DNA of 64,000 nt from Pyrodictiaceae archaeon (GTDB lineage: Archaea; Thermoproteota; Thermoprotei_A; Sulfolobales; WANQ01), in assembly GCA_015521735.1 (NCBI GenBank), contig WANQ01000011.1, positions 46,231 through 110,230 on the forward strand, read 5' to 3'. Of this stretch, positions 39,180 to 47,918 are shown piece by piece (within the stretch, counting starts at the first letter, position 1; each line of letters starts with the position of its first letter). The translations under genes were made by a program, and so were the position numbers. Under the pieces are notes generated by a model. It did not search any database, was not told the DNA's origin, and was given only the letters and a program-made list of their open reading frames with translations.

Positions 39180-40168
39180 TAACCAGTTTTAGATAGGTCT
39201 TTCACGACGTTGACTACTAATTTCAGTTTCTTCAAAGCTATATCATATGCCTGCCATGGATCGTTTAGTGCGCCTTTAAGTCCCCCAAACCCACAATCAC
39301 CAGAAACATAGTCTACTCTACCCTTAGCTAAGCCAACTATCTTTCTAAGCAAATTCCTTGTCTCATCTAGTCCCTCAACTATAGGCTTCTTAGAACTAAC
39401 AATACCTGGAGCGAGAATCTTATCGTACTCTTCAAGTAGTTTCCATTGGATTACCTTAATATTATCTGGTGAATCCTTGAACTCAAAGTTTAATACATTT
39501 AGTCTATTAACCCTGGATAATAAGTCAAATAATTTATCGGATATACGTCCACAAACATGTATACCTTTAACACTAGATCCCGTAAACTTGTAGAGGTAGT
39601 CGAGTAGGCTAATAATAGAGTCCTCAGTATGCCCATAAAGTATTCTACGTTTACCAACTATTACTCCTAGTATTGGTTCATCAAGTACTATGAAGGTGTA
39701 TCCTAGGTTCTTCATGAACTCTACTGCATTTCTAACATATTCTTTAAAGAAGGAGTATACTACGTCACCTATACTCAGCATTGTGGCTCTAAGCCCCTTG
39801 TTAGGGTCATCAAAGTATATACGTGAGGATAAAGTAAATGCGCCAGTTACTGGTGCACGTATACCTTTAAACTTTAAGCCCAGAGACTTAATGACTTCCA
39901 TGGTTTTTCTAGCTTCAGGTATGTCTATGCTTGGCGGTTTAGCATTAATGAGTACTTCTCTATCTGCAAAGTAGAAACCGCCCTTCTTCTCAACTAAGCC
40001 TCTTTCAACTAAAGGCTCTATGTATATATCAATAAAGCTACGTAGCTGTGGGTAAGGTGGTACATCTAATCCTATGTCGTAGAGATCTCTTAGTATTCTT
40101 TCCTCAGCATCCTTAAAGGGGTCAAGAGGAAAGCTTCCAACATGACTTGTAAGCACTCCTAATACCAC
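39176..40168 (-). CDS. Core methionine synthase (MetE C-terminal domain only)
   Basis: A 330-residue protein equivalent to the catalytic C-terminal barrel of cobalamin-independent methionine synthase; the N-terminal folate-binding half is absent. The zinc site that activates homocysteine is complete: His204 and Cys206 (GIHVCGRI), Glu229 (NFEF), Cys292 (SGDCGFGG). Known 'core' synthases of this type (MesA, MesB, MesC) take methyl groups from corrinoid proteins or methylcobalamin. Here it is divergent from a corrinoid protein gene 112 bp away. Which core family it belongs to cannot be decided by reading. Start GTG 40168. Confidence 0.85.
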   Translation of the reverse strand: MVLGVLTSHVGSFPLDPFKDAEERILRDLYDIGLDVPPYPQLRSFIDIYIEPLVERGLVEKKGGFYFADREVLINAKPPSIDIPEARKTMEVIKSLGLKFKGIRAPVTGAFTLSSRIYFDDPNKGLRATMLSIGDVVYSFFKEYVRNAVEFMKNLGYTFIVLDEPILGVIVGKRRILYGHTEDSIISLLDYLYKFTGSSVKGIHVCGRISDKLFDLLSRVNRLNVLNFEFKDSPDNIKVIQWKLLEEYDKILAPGIVSSKKPIVEGLDETRNLLRKIVGLAKGRVDYVSGDCGFGGLKGALNDPWQAYDIALKKLKLVVNVVKDLSKTGY

Positions 40169-40280
40169 CCTGTGCTGGTTTTCTTTGCCTTATAGGTAAG
40201 CTATAATGGTTTAAAAACGATTAGGTGATGCTACAATTAGTGAGTGATTAGTTAGACTTGGTGGTAAGAGGGGCTATGCA

Positions 40281-40931
40281 ATGGACGTATTGGAGAAGAT
40301 AAAGCAATGCCTAGTAGAACTAGATGGTGACTGCGTTATTGATGGTGTAAACGAGGCTTTACGTAAAGGTATACCTGCAACAAAAATAATCTTAGATGCT
40401 ATGAGTAATGCTATGAAGGAAATAGGTAAACTGTATGAGGAAGGAGAGTACTTTATAGCAGAATTAATTGAAGCAGCAGAAATATTCAAGAATGCAATGA
40501 AAATACTTGAACCAAAACTAAGAGAAGAAGCAAAAAAGATAGGTAAGGGTAAGAAAAGACTACGGATAATCATAGGCACTGTTAAAGGAGATGTCCATGA
40601 TATAGGTAAAACTCTAGTTAAGGTAATGCTTCAAGCAGTAGGACACGAGGTTATTGATTTAGGAGTTGACGTATCAGCTGAAAAATTCGTAGAAGCAGTA
40701 AGAAAATACAAGCCACAAGTCTTAGGAATGAGTGCACTACTCACTACTACCATGACATACATGGAGGAGGTAATTAAGGCGCTAAAACGTGAAGGACTAC
40801 GTGACAAAGTATTCATTATAATTGGCGGTGCTCCAACAACTAAGGAGTTTGCTGAAAAAATAGGAGCTGATGCATGGGCTAGAAACGCGTTTGAAGCAGT
40901 AAAAATCATTGAAGATAAACTCAGTAGCTAA
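40281..40931 (+). CDS. Corrinoid (B12-binding) methyl-carrier protein
   Basis: This 216-residue protein matches the MtaC/MtbC/MttC and MetH B12-module type. A helical cap domain (residues 1-90) precedes the cobalamin-binding Rossmann domain with GTVKGDVHDIGK (lower ligand His106), SALLTTTMTYM and GGAPTTKEFAEKIGADAW. It should carry the methyl group between MtrH and core MetE. GAGGGG precedes ATG 40281. It is followed 12 bp later by the activator gene. Confidence 0.95.
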   Translation: MDVLEKIKQCLVELDGDCVIDGVNEALRKGIPATKIILDAMSNAMKEIGKLYEEGEYFIAELIEAAEIFKNAMKILEPKLREEAKKIGKGKKRLRIIIGTVKGDVHDIGKTLVKVMLQAVGHEVIDLGVDVSAEKFVEAVRKYKPQVLGMSALLTTTMTYMEEVIKALKREGLRDKVFIIIGGAPTTKEFAEKIGADAWARNAFEAVKIIEDKLSS

Positions 40932-40943
40932 GCGTGAATAGAA

Positions 40944-42641
40944 TTGAGCGAAGAGGAAGTATACCTAAAGGTAAAAACATTTAATGGAGAAGTAGTAGAA
41001 CTTAAAGCTAAAGTAGGAGATAATCTAGGAGAAATACTATCCAAACATAACCTAATAGCACTTCCCTGTAATGGCAGAGGACTATGTGGTCAATGCCTTA
41101 TAAGAGTTAAGGGTAAGGTTTCAAATCCAACGGGTAATGAGGTAATTCGAGGATACACGCGTGATTTAAGACTAGCTTGTCAAACAAGATTACTAGGCAA
41201 CGTATTTGTTGAAGTACTACAAAGAATGTATTACCCTTATACCTCAAAGCTATCTATGAATGTAATAGTTCATCGTATTTCACCTATATTCGATGTAATC
41301 AGAGTAACTGAGAGCAAGCCCATAGATGAAGGTGGATCATATATAGTAATTAATGCGTTTAAGCAGGTTAACCTAGCTCAGTGCAAGTATTTAGTCAAAA
41401 TACGTGAGTTCATAGTAGGATGCCTGAATAGGGAGGTAAGTAAACCTAGAGTTCTCTTAGTAGATTTAGGTACTACGAAGATAGCATATAATGTAATAGA
41501 GGATAATAAGGTGTTAAAGGAGGATGTTATACTTAACCCACTGATTAAGTATGGTTTAGACATAATAACTAGGTTAAGTAGAATAATTGAAAACAATAAA
41601 GTAGCCCTAGAAATGCAGAAGGAACTCATATACACGCTGAAAGGGCTAGTCCAAGATGATAGTATTGTAGTAATAGGTGTTGCTGGTAATTCTGTTATGG
41701 AGAGTATACTATTAGGCTTACCAGTAAAACAGTTAGCAGTTAAACCCTTCCAACCATTCATGAAAGGCCCATTTATCTATGTTGTAGAAGGAGTATCATT
41801 GTATATAGCTCCAATGCTTGGTGGATTTGTTGGTGGAGATGCTTTTGCAAATCTAGCTTTAGCTGAATACATGAAGCTAAATAAACCATACATGATAGTA
41901 GACTTAGGAACAAATACTGAGGTAATACTAGCTTTAGAAGACAAGTATATTGCAACAAGTACTCCAGCAGGCCCTGCATTTGAGGGCCATATAACTCGTG
42001 GAGTAGGCATACAATACGTTGGTGTAGAAAAGGTAAAGATGATAGGGTTTAAGGGTAATGGTGAGCCACTCTTTGAATACACGGTCGTAGGTGAAGGCAA
42101 GCCTGCTGGTTTACTAGGTTCAGGTATAATTAGTCTTGTAGCTGAACTTCTCCGCAATAACCTAATTGATAGGAGTGGTAGAATAATTAAAGGATACAAG
42201 TATATTAGTGGTGTTAAGGCTATAACAATAGTTAATGCTGAAGAAACAAGTGCTGGTGAGCCAATAATATTTACTCAAAAAGATGTAAGGGAATTCCAGA
42301 AAGCAATGTCAGCTATTAGGACTGCTTGGAAAATTCTCATGATGAGAGCAGGCATAAATGCAGACGAGCTTAAACACATACTCGTTACAGGTAGCTTTGG
42401 CTCAAGCCTAGATGTAAGAGATATGCTTGACTTAGAACTAATACCTAGAGTTGATAATAGTAAAATAGTAATCTTAGGCAATGGAGTTATAGCTGGCCTA
42501 AAAACCATAATAATGGATAGTAAACACGAAGAATACATGTACAAGTTAATCAAAAATGTAAGAATCATAGAACTAGCCGAGGACCCTGAATTCAATAGAC
42601 TATGGATAAATAATCTATCCTTCCCACACATAGATAAGTAA
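40944..42641 (+). CDS. RACo-type reductive activator of corrinoid protein
   Basis: A 565-residue protein with an N-terminal [2Fe-2S] ferredoxin domain (LPCNGRGLCGQC, later ACQTR; residues 1-90), a linker, and a C-terminal ASKHA-fold ATPase of the DUF4445 family (LLVDLGTTKIAY near 175, MIVDLGTNTEVIL near 320). Such proteins reduce inactive Co(II) to Co(I) with ATP, rescuing oxidised corrinoid enzymes. Start TTG 40944. Its place directly after the corrinoid protein gene supports this role strongly. Confidence 0.9.
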   Translation: MSEEEVYLKVKTFNGEVVELKAKVGDNLGEILSKHNLIALPCNGRGLCGQCLIRVKGKVSNPTGNEVIRGYTRDLRLACQTRLLGNVFVEVLQRMYYPYTSKLSMNVIVHRISPIFDVIRVTESKPIDEGGSYIVINAFKQVNLAQCKYLVKIREFIVGCLNREVSKPRVLLVDLGTTKIAYNVIEDNKVLKEDVILNPLIKYGLDIITRLSRIIENNKVALEMQKELIYTLKGLVQDDSIVVIGVAGNSVMESILLGLPVKQLAVKPFQPFMKGPFIYVVEGVSLYIAPMLGGFVGGDAFANLALAEYMKLNKPYMIVDLGTNTEVILALEDKYIATSTPAGPAFEGHITRGVGIQYVGVEKVKMIGFKGNGEPLFEYTVVGEGKPAGLLGSGIISLVAELLRNNLIDRSGRIIKGYKYISGVKAITIVNAEETSAGEPIIFTQKDVREFQKAMSAIRTAWKILMMRAGINADELKHILVTGSFGSSLDVRDMLDLELIPRVDNSKIVILGNGVIAGLKTIIMDSKHEEYMYKLIKNVRIIELAEDPEFNRLWINNLSFPHIDK

Positions 42642-42643
42642 TA

Positions 42644-43759
42644 CTACAATATTCTCTCTCTAATAATCTTACCTAAAGTTAAAGCTACTTCAACATTACC
42701 CATGGTTAATACATGTATACCACTAGCACCATTAACTACGAGTTCTTCAGCTAAGTTAACTATAAAGTTAGTTAACTTGTCTTCTCCCCTACTTAATGCT
42801 TCAACGTAATCTTCTGATACTCTAACTCTAGCAAAATCTTCTAAAAGCTTAAGTGTCTTCTTATCCTTCAAGAATATTACTGAGGCTATTACGGGTATAT
42901 TGATATTGTTTTCTCTTAAAGCGTTAATGAAGTTTCTAAATATATTAGCGTGAAATAATGGCTGTGTTACAAGGAATTCTGCTCCAGCAAGATACTTCTT
43001 CCTAACCCTAAGTACTTCAAGCTCAAATGGATCGAAATAAGGATTAGTAGCAGCACCAACATGTATTACTCTATGTCCCTCAATACGTCTACCTCTATAG
43101 TCGATGCCGAGATCACTCATTAGTCTAGCTAAGTATATTAACCTAATTGAGTCTAGGTCAAAAACAGGTCTAGGACTCTTATCGCCACCTAAATGTATCC
43201 AGTCACCAGTTATAGCAAGCATGTTAGGTATCTCATGTAGCATTAATGCTAGAATATATGATACAAGATAGTTACGGCTCTTATCCTTACAGGAAAGCTG
43301 AACTACAGGTTCTATACCATAGTTTTTAGCTAGAATAGCTAGAGCTAGAGGATCAGTATGCGGTAAGCCTAGAGGAGTATCTATGAAGTTTACAGCATCA
43401 TAGATAGTAGATAACCTATGTAGGCTATCACCTAACGAGTTTTGCGAAGCCTTTATACCAAATACAAACTCGTACGTTAACACGTTTTTTCCATCACTAA
43501 GCTTCTTTAATAGTTTTGATTGAGGCTTCCTTGGTCTTGGGGAATAATCTTGAATCTTGAATCCTTTATCTAATACTATGTGTGTAAACAAGTTATTTCC
43601 ACTGTCCCTACGAAATAACTCTATCCATGGACATTTACTCCTAGTTACCTCACATACATTACCACTACCACCACCACATGGTCCATTAAACATTAGTTTA
43701 GGGCAACCTTTCACTGGTACAATGTTTAGTCTTAGTATACTTCTATTAGAGGGCATCAT
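42644..43759 (-). CDS. metF: Methylene-tetrahydrofolate/pterin reductase with N-terminal MetV-like zinc domain
   Basis: A 371-residue fusion. The first ~60 residues have the MetV-type cysteine pattern (GCPKLMFNGPCGG, VCEV, KCPW). The remainder is a MetF TIM barrel (YEFVFGIK near 95, AITGDWIH near 183, VGAATNP near 230, QPLF near 265). In acetogens MetV and MetF are separate subunits of one complex; here they are one chain. It should make methyl-tetrahydrofolate or methyl-tetrahydromethanopterin. Same strand as mtrH, 21 bp downstream of it; convergent with the activator gene. Confidence 0.88.
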   Translation of the reverse strand: MMPSNRSILRLNIVPVKGCPKLMFNGPCGGGSGNVCEVTRSKCPWIELFRRDSGNNLFTHIVLDKGFKIQDYSPRPRKPQSKLLKKLSDGKNVLTYEFVFGIKASQNSLGDSLHRLSTIYDAVNFIDTPLGLPHTDPLALAILAKNYGIEPVVQLSCKDKSRNYLVSYILALMLHEIPNMLAITGDWIHLGGDKSPRPVFDLDSIRLIYLARLMSDLGIDYRGRRIEGHRVIHVGAATNPYFDPFELEVLRVRKKYLAGAEFLVTQPLFHANIFRNFINALRENNINIPVIASVIFLKDKKTLKLLEDFARVRVSEDYVEALSRGEDKLTNFIVNLAEELVVNGASGIHVLTMGNVEVALTLGKIIRERIL

Positions 43760-43780
43760 ACATCATCTACGGGGATCTAA

Positions 43781-44761
43781 TTAGCTAGATTGTGTAAATA
43801 GTTGTTGTAGAGTCTTCAAAATGGTCTTTATAGGGTGTCTTCCCTTAACTCTAATGCCTTGGTGTCTAGCAAGATATCCTAGAAGCCCGTCTACTACTGC
43901 TATAGGTTTTGCTACATATTTTATTCTCTTAACTGGACCATACATTATGAAGTCTGCTCCCATAACTCTAAGATATACTGCTATTGAGCCATGAATAGCT
44001 ACTAGTTCTTCTGGTGAAAACCTAGACTTAGATACAGGGCCTAGCGCATTAGCTGGTGCACATCCACTAGGTAAGCCTAGCTCTTTTTTAACCAAATATA
44101 TTGTTGATGCACTAATACTAATACTACCTGGATCAAGTACTACTGCATCAACAAGTATGTTTTCTACACCTAGCTTTCTAGCCTTACCTACTAGCTCCTT
44201 AACTAGTTTCAACCTATCAGTAGGATACATAGACTTATAGGGATTCGAGGGATCAAATGCTAATACTACGGCACTCCTTATACCTGAATTCTTCAATGCT
44301 TCTAGCTCGCTTTGAGGAGTATCAATGTAGATTCCATTAGCTACAACTCTATCTACTATGCCTAGCTCCTTAGACATTAAGTAGGCTTTACTACGTGCTT
44401 CACTACTTGGTGAATCCAAAAACAAGATGACATCGTCGAACTCCGACATAAATGGAAGTATTCTATCAACGCTTTCAGTTGTAGGAAATACAACATCTAA
44501 TCCAAAGTTTAATCCAAGAGTTCTAGCATGGTCTAGAGCATAGAGTATAATGCTCTTAGCAGCTTCTTTATCAAATTCCCCTGACTTCTCGTTTATGAGT
44601 AGCTTATCTCCGTGATAGAATATGCTTCCAATAAGTAGTGTAGGGTTTTCACCAAGTGCTCCGCCAATTCTAATTCCACCTATGCTAGCTACTCTCTGAT
44701 TCTCTACTGGAACATGGTATATTACCTCACGTCCACCCATGACATAGCTTCCTCTATGCAT
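43781..44761 (-). CDS. mtrH: MtrH-family methyltransferase (methyl-pterin:corrinoid)
   Basis: This 326-residue TIM-barrel protein is homologous to subunit H of methyl-H4MPT:coenzyme M methyltransferase, which moves the methyl group from the pterin to cobalt. VASIGGIRIGG, GENPTLLIGSIFY and the late GLPSGCAPANALGP are characteristic. No other Mtr subunits are present and the organism is not expected to be a methanogen, so it probably methylates the corrinoid protein encoded at 40281. Inner ATG 44740 is an alternative start. Confidence 0.88.
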   Translation of the reverse strand: MHRGSYVMGGREVIYHVPVENQRVASIGGIRIGGALGENPTLLIGSIFYHGDKLLINEKSGEFDKEAAKSIILYALDHARTLGLNFGLDVVFPTTESVDRILPFMSEFDDVILFLDSPSSEARSKAYLMSKELGIVDRVVANGIYIDTPQSELEALKNSGIRSAVVLAFDPSNPYKSMYPTDRLKLVKELVGKARKLGVENILVDAVVLDPGSISISASTIYLVKKELGLPSGCAPANALGPVSKSRFSPEELVAIHGSIAVYLRVMGADFIMYGPVKRIKYVAKPIAVVDGLLGYLARHQGIRVKGRHPIKTILKTLQQLFTQSS

Positions 44762-44882
44762 GTATTCTATTGAGCTAAGCTAGAAATCTAAGAGATATTT
44801 TAACATAACTTTAATTGAATACTATGGAATCAGAAATATTACTCAAACTAGTAGGATTAACGAAATACCTCCATATCCGTGC

Positions 44883-45245
44883 TCAGCCGCTTAAATACTC
44901 CTTTAAGCTAACCTCTTTCCCTCCACGTTTAACAAATCTAATTCTTATCTCTGGTCTAACAGGTACACCTAGGCGATTAAGAAGCACTAGCATAGTTTCT
45001 CCATCAATTTCAGTTATTACACCTTGCTTCACGAGCTCAGCTATAATTGAGATAGCATAGTTAGTGGCTTCTGGGTACTGTTCTTCTGCTAACTTTAGTA
45101 TCTCTAAGGCTTTATCGTCGACTATCTTCTCTAAGACAATGTCTTTAGGTGACTTAGGTTGTTTCTCCTCTTCTTTCTTCTTAGCCATTCTAAGATACTT
45201 TGCATATAGCTTCATTCTCAGTGAAGGCGGTAATTCCTCGGTCAA
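44883..45245 (-). CDS. PDCD5/TFAR19-related DNA-binding protein (probable)
   Basis: A 120-residue protein with a lysine-rich helical N-terminus and a compact helical body (IVDDKALEILKLAEEQYPE ... IIAELVKQGVI ... DGETMLVLLNRL) ending in a basic IRIRFVKRG strand. This order matches the PDCD5 family of archaeal double-stranded DNA-binding proteins, though the fit is loose and no family signature is decisive. Next upstream on the same strand is the AGOG glycosylase. Confidence 0.5.
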   Translation of the reverse strand: MTEELPPSLRMKLYAKYLRMAKKKEEEKQPKSPKDIVLEKIVDDKALEILKLAEEQYPEATNYAISIIAELVKQGVITEIDGETMLVLLNRLGVPVRPEIRIRFVKRGGKEVSLKEYLSG

Positions 45246-45292
45246 TGCTATGACCCCTAAACTACATATTATGTCAGCCCTAATAATCTTAA

Positions 45293-46177
45293 TTACACGG
45301 TATATTCGTAGCGGAATAGTTCTTCTAAGAAACTCTTTGCTAGTGTATAGTCTACTACTCTTGAAAGACTCTTTAACGCCTGCTTCCTCACATAACTAAT
45401 TGGCTTAACACCTATATCCTTAGAGATAAGCCATATAAGACTATCAATATTCAATGGCGGTATAGAAGACATAGCTGAAACCCTACGCCATACAGATACT
45501 ATTAGATCACTATTACGCAGTAATATATGTTCAAGCTCTCTTGCCCTACTTATATGTGGGTCGAGTTTTATTAAACCAGAAGTATATGATACAATAGCTA
45601 TTCTCCTATCAACAGGTATGTCTATCTCAAATGGTGGTAAAACATCTTGTCCAATCGCCCTTAAGAAGTAATATGACATTTTACAAGCAAAAACTATAGT
45701 CTTAGAACTCTTCTTAGAATTCAAGCCATTGGCCAATATGTTTACTACCTCCATTAAATTAATTCTATTACTACGACATAGGTTTAGTAATTGATTAAGG
45801 CTTCCTGATATTAGAAGCCTATTTAGTCTACGGATTTTTTGGCTACGTAACAGCCTATTACCTTTACTAATGCTTAAAAACGTCTTCAAGACGTCAATGA
45901 CTTCGCTCACATCACGTATTCTTGTCTTTGAGACGTACTCAGCAAATTCAAGCCAATACTCTTCGCCACGAGAACTAAGCCTATAGCTAATAATAGCATT
46001 TGATACTATGAGTAAAAAAGCAATGCACTTATCACGAATATTATCAACTATTTTCAAAACAGCTTTAAACTGAGGATCACTTTCCTCAATTAAAAGTATG
46101 GGCTTTAAACCTACTAGGTGTAGTTTTTCAGCAATAACATGTACTCTATCATCATCTACGTAAATCTTAGTTATCAA
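45293..46177 (-). CDS. Archaeal 8-oxoguanine DNA glycosylase (AGOG)
   Basis: A bifunctional N-glycosylase/AP lyase removing 8-oxoguanine, 294 residues. The segment SYRLSSRGEEYWLEFAEYVS is typical of AGOG. The catalytic Lys166 (FACKMSYYF) and Asp190 (IPVDRRIA) lie around the helix-hairpin-helix region, matching the Lys/Asp pair of Pyrobaculum AGOG. Downstream repair would use the endonuclease IV at 15029. It is directly downstream of the pyroglutamyl peptidase gene, with 6 bp between them. Confidence 0.85.
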   Translation of the reverse strand: MITKIYVDDDRVHVIAEKLHLVGLKPILLIEESDPQFKAVLKIVDNIRDKCIAFLLIVSNAIISYRLSSRGEEYWLEFAEYVSKTRIRDVSEVIDVLKTFLSISKGNRLLRSQKIRRLNRLLISGSLNQLLNLCRSNRINLMEVVNILANGLNSKKSSKTIVFACKMSYYFLRAIGQDVLPPFEIDIPVDRRIAIVSYTSGLIKLDPHISRARELEHILLRNSDLIVSVWRRVSAMSSIPPLNIDSLIWLISKDIGVKPISYVRKQALKSLSRVVDYTLAKSFLEELFRYEYTV

Positions 46178-46183
46178 GACATT

Positions 46184-46813
46184 TTATCCTCCATTAAACA
46201 CCAGGTATTCTAGTACACGTTTAACCATATTAACTAGTAGATCGTACTCCATGAAATGGGTAATCTTAGAAGACTTTAATAGCGTTAATGCTTCATTACG
46301 TGTTCTAGGAACATGTATGAATAACACTTTAGTATTTCTTGAAAGACCCTTATACAGTAACAAGTAATACAGGTAGTTGCATAGATATGTGCCAGCATGG
46401 TAAGAGATAGTGATGGGAATTCCTTGATCTATAAGGTATTTTACCAGTGATTTAACATTAACATTAGTTTCCAACGCTAACGGGCCATCACTAACTATGC
46501 GCTCACCTCGCAATATAATCCCATCAGCATCTGGTATTCTCGCATCAACATAGTTCAATGCAATTCTCTCAACAGCTGGTATAGGGCGTGTAGGAGATAA
46601 ACCTAGGGATAGAATTATACTTGGATTAAAGTAATTATATATCATTTCTACAGCTCTCCTAACACTTGTATATGATACAGGTAGCCTTAGACCATGCACA
46701 ATGTAATTACCAATAACCACACCATTCAACTCTAACGCTATTTTACCAGTAGGATTACCAACCTCACTCCCATATACATCAAAACCCGTTACAACGATGC
46801 TAGGTGCACTCAT
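46184..46813 (-). CDS. pcp: Pyroglutamyl-peptidase I
   Basis: A cysteine peptidase of family C15 (209 residues) that removes N-terminal pyroglutamate. The triad is visible: Glu82 (PAVERIALN), Cys145 (HAGTYLCNYLYY) and His167 (FIHVP). Usual length for the family. It begins a short minus-strand run with the AGOG gene; no functional link between them is known. Confidence 0.9.
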   Translation of the reverse strand: MSAPSIVVTGFDVYGSEVGNPTGKIALELNGVVIGNYIVHGLRLPVSYTSVRRAVEMIYNYFNPSIILSLGLSPTRPIPAVERIALNYVDARIPDADGIILRGERIVSDGPLALETNVNVKSLVKYLIDQGIPITISYHAGTYLCNYLYYLLLYKGLSRNTKVLFIHVPRTRNEALTLLKSSKITHFMEYDLLVNMVKRVLEYLVFNGG

Positions 46814-47007
46814 ACAGTAACACCTCTAGTACATTAAGCTACTGTATATGGTGGTTAATAAGAGGTCACATATACTATTCAATTACTATGTTAATAATAC
46901 TCCAGTGATATTGTTTTAGTGTTCTACAGAAATAATATTTACAATCAAAGCCTTACATTACATTATATTTATTAGGATCCAAATACTTCTTCTATACATT
47001 AGGAGTC

Positions 47008-47766
47008 GTGAAAGGTTATAGAGAAATGTTCAACAATAACTACCGTAACCATTACAACAACTACATGGGCTATAGACAGCAAAAAGATAGAAAATACAGA
47101 TCCGAAATAAACATAATAGAAGACATATTATCTGTGTTCAAGAAAACTCAGGGAAAACCAGTAGGTAAAACTAGAATTATGTATGCAGCAAACCTTAACA
47201 CACATATGTTGTCTATGTACTTAGAGAAACTAGTACGACAAGGACTACTACGTGAAGAAGAACGCAATGGCAGAAAATACTATACAATAACGCCTAAAGG
47301 TATGCTAGCACTGCTATTCATTTCAAGACTCAACATACTGTTAGAGTACTCAAGTAAGTCTACCGATGAACTAGTAAGTCAAGTACATGAATCCATAGAG
47401 AAAACAATTAAAAATTATGGTTTTAAAACATCAGTTATACGTGACTTCAATTTAACTGGTAGTACGGGCCTTCTGCATCGCTTCGACTTTTTAGTAAAGA
47501 TTAAAGGTAAAAACATAGGCATTTACGTTTCAACTTCTAGTGAAGATGTACAACAATTAGAATATTTATGGCTACTCCTAGGATTACTTGACTCCAACAT
47601 CAATATAGGTTTATACATCAGACTTGGTAGAACCTTATCCATTGAGAAAAAAGACTATAGTAACGTACAGATGTATAGAATAGAAATACCGGAAAACAAT
47701 ACCACAACCCTCAATAGAGTACTTAGCCAAGTATTCGAAAACATAATCGAAACCAAGAACTTGTAA
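47008..47766 (+). CDS. Winged-helix regulator of the pilus locus
   Basis: A protein of up to 252 residues with a winged helix at about residues 30-110 (VGKTRIMYAANLNTHMLSMYL, then EERNGRKYYTITPKG). The C-terminal domain (about 125-245) alternates strands and helices and recalls nuclease-like folds (FDFLVKIKGKNIGIYV) but lacks the E-x-K needed for activity. GTG 47008 or ATG 47026 could be the start; the Asn/Tyr-rich beginning is unusual. TATA-like TTATATTTA lies near 46968. Its palindrome is shared with the pilin promoter. Confidence 0.7.
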   Translation: MKGYREMFNNNYRNHYNNYMGYRQQKDRKYRSEINIIEDILSVFKKTQGKPVGKTRIMYAANLNTHMLSMYLEKLVRQGLLREEERNGRKYYTITPKGMLALLFISRLNILLEYSSKSTDELVSQVHESIEKTIKNYGFKTSVIRDFNLTGSTGLLHRFDFLVKIKGKNIGIYVSTSSEDVQQLEYLWLLLGLLDSNINIGLYIRLGRTLSIEKKDYSNVQMYRIEIPENNTTTLNRVLSQVFENIIETKNL

Positions 47767-47865
47767 ACTAGTGTATTTGTGTAGAAGTTTTCTACAGCAA
47801 CATTTTTCCAAATTCTTTTCCAAAAGATACAGTTGTATAATGCCAATACACCATTCTTACGCTAT

Positions 47866-47876
47866 GTTTTTTAAAT
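47866..47876 (+). promoter_or_regulatory. TATA box of the first pilin gene
   Basis: TTTTTTAAATA predicts a transcription start near 47897, about 20 nt before the preferred ATG at 47919, and inside a TTCTACA half-site. Confidence 0.5.
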
Positions 47877-47918
47877 ATTATTGCATATGTGTTCTACACT
47901 AGGACAGGTGTATATGGT

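Larger units (their letters stand above)
46922..47898. promoter_or_regulatory. Shared operator motif around the pilus regulator and pilin promoters
   Basis: A perfect 17-bp palindrome TGTAGAA-GTT-TTCTACA sits at 47780-47796, between the regulator stop and the first pilin. The half-site TTCTACA recurs at 46922-46928, upstream of the regulator gene, and at 47892-47898, over the expected transcription start of the first pilin. The linked winged-helix protein is the natural candidate ligand. Confidence 0.55.

Noticed and set aside
40169-40280. Possible cobalamin riboswitch between the divergent core MetE and corrinoid protein genes
   Set aside because: No B12-box-like sequence and too little space; only TATA-like and Shine-Dalgarno elements are visible.
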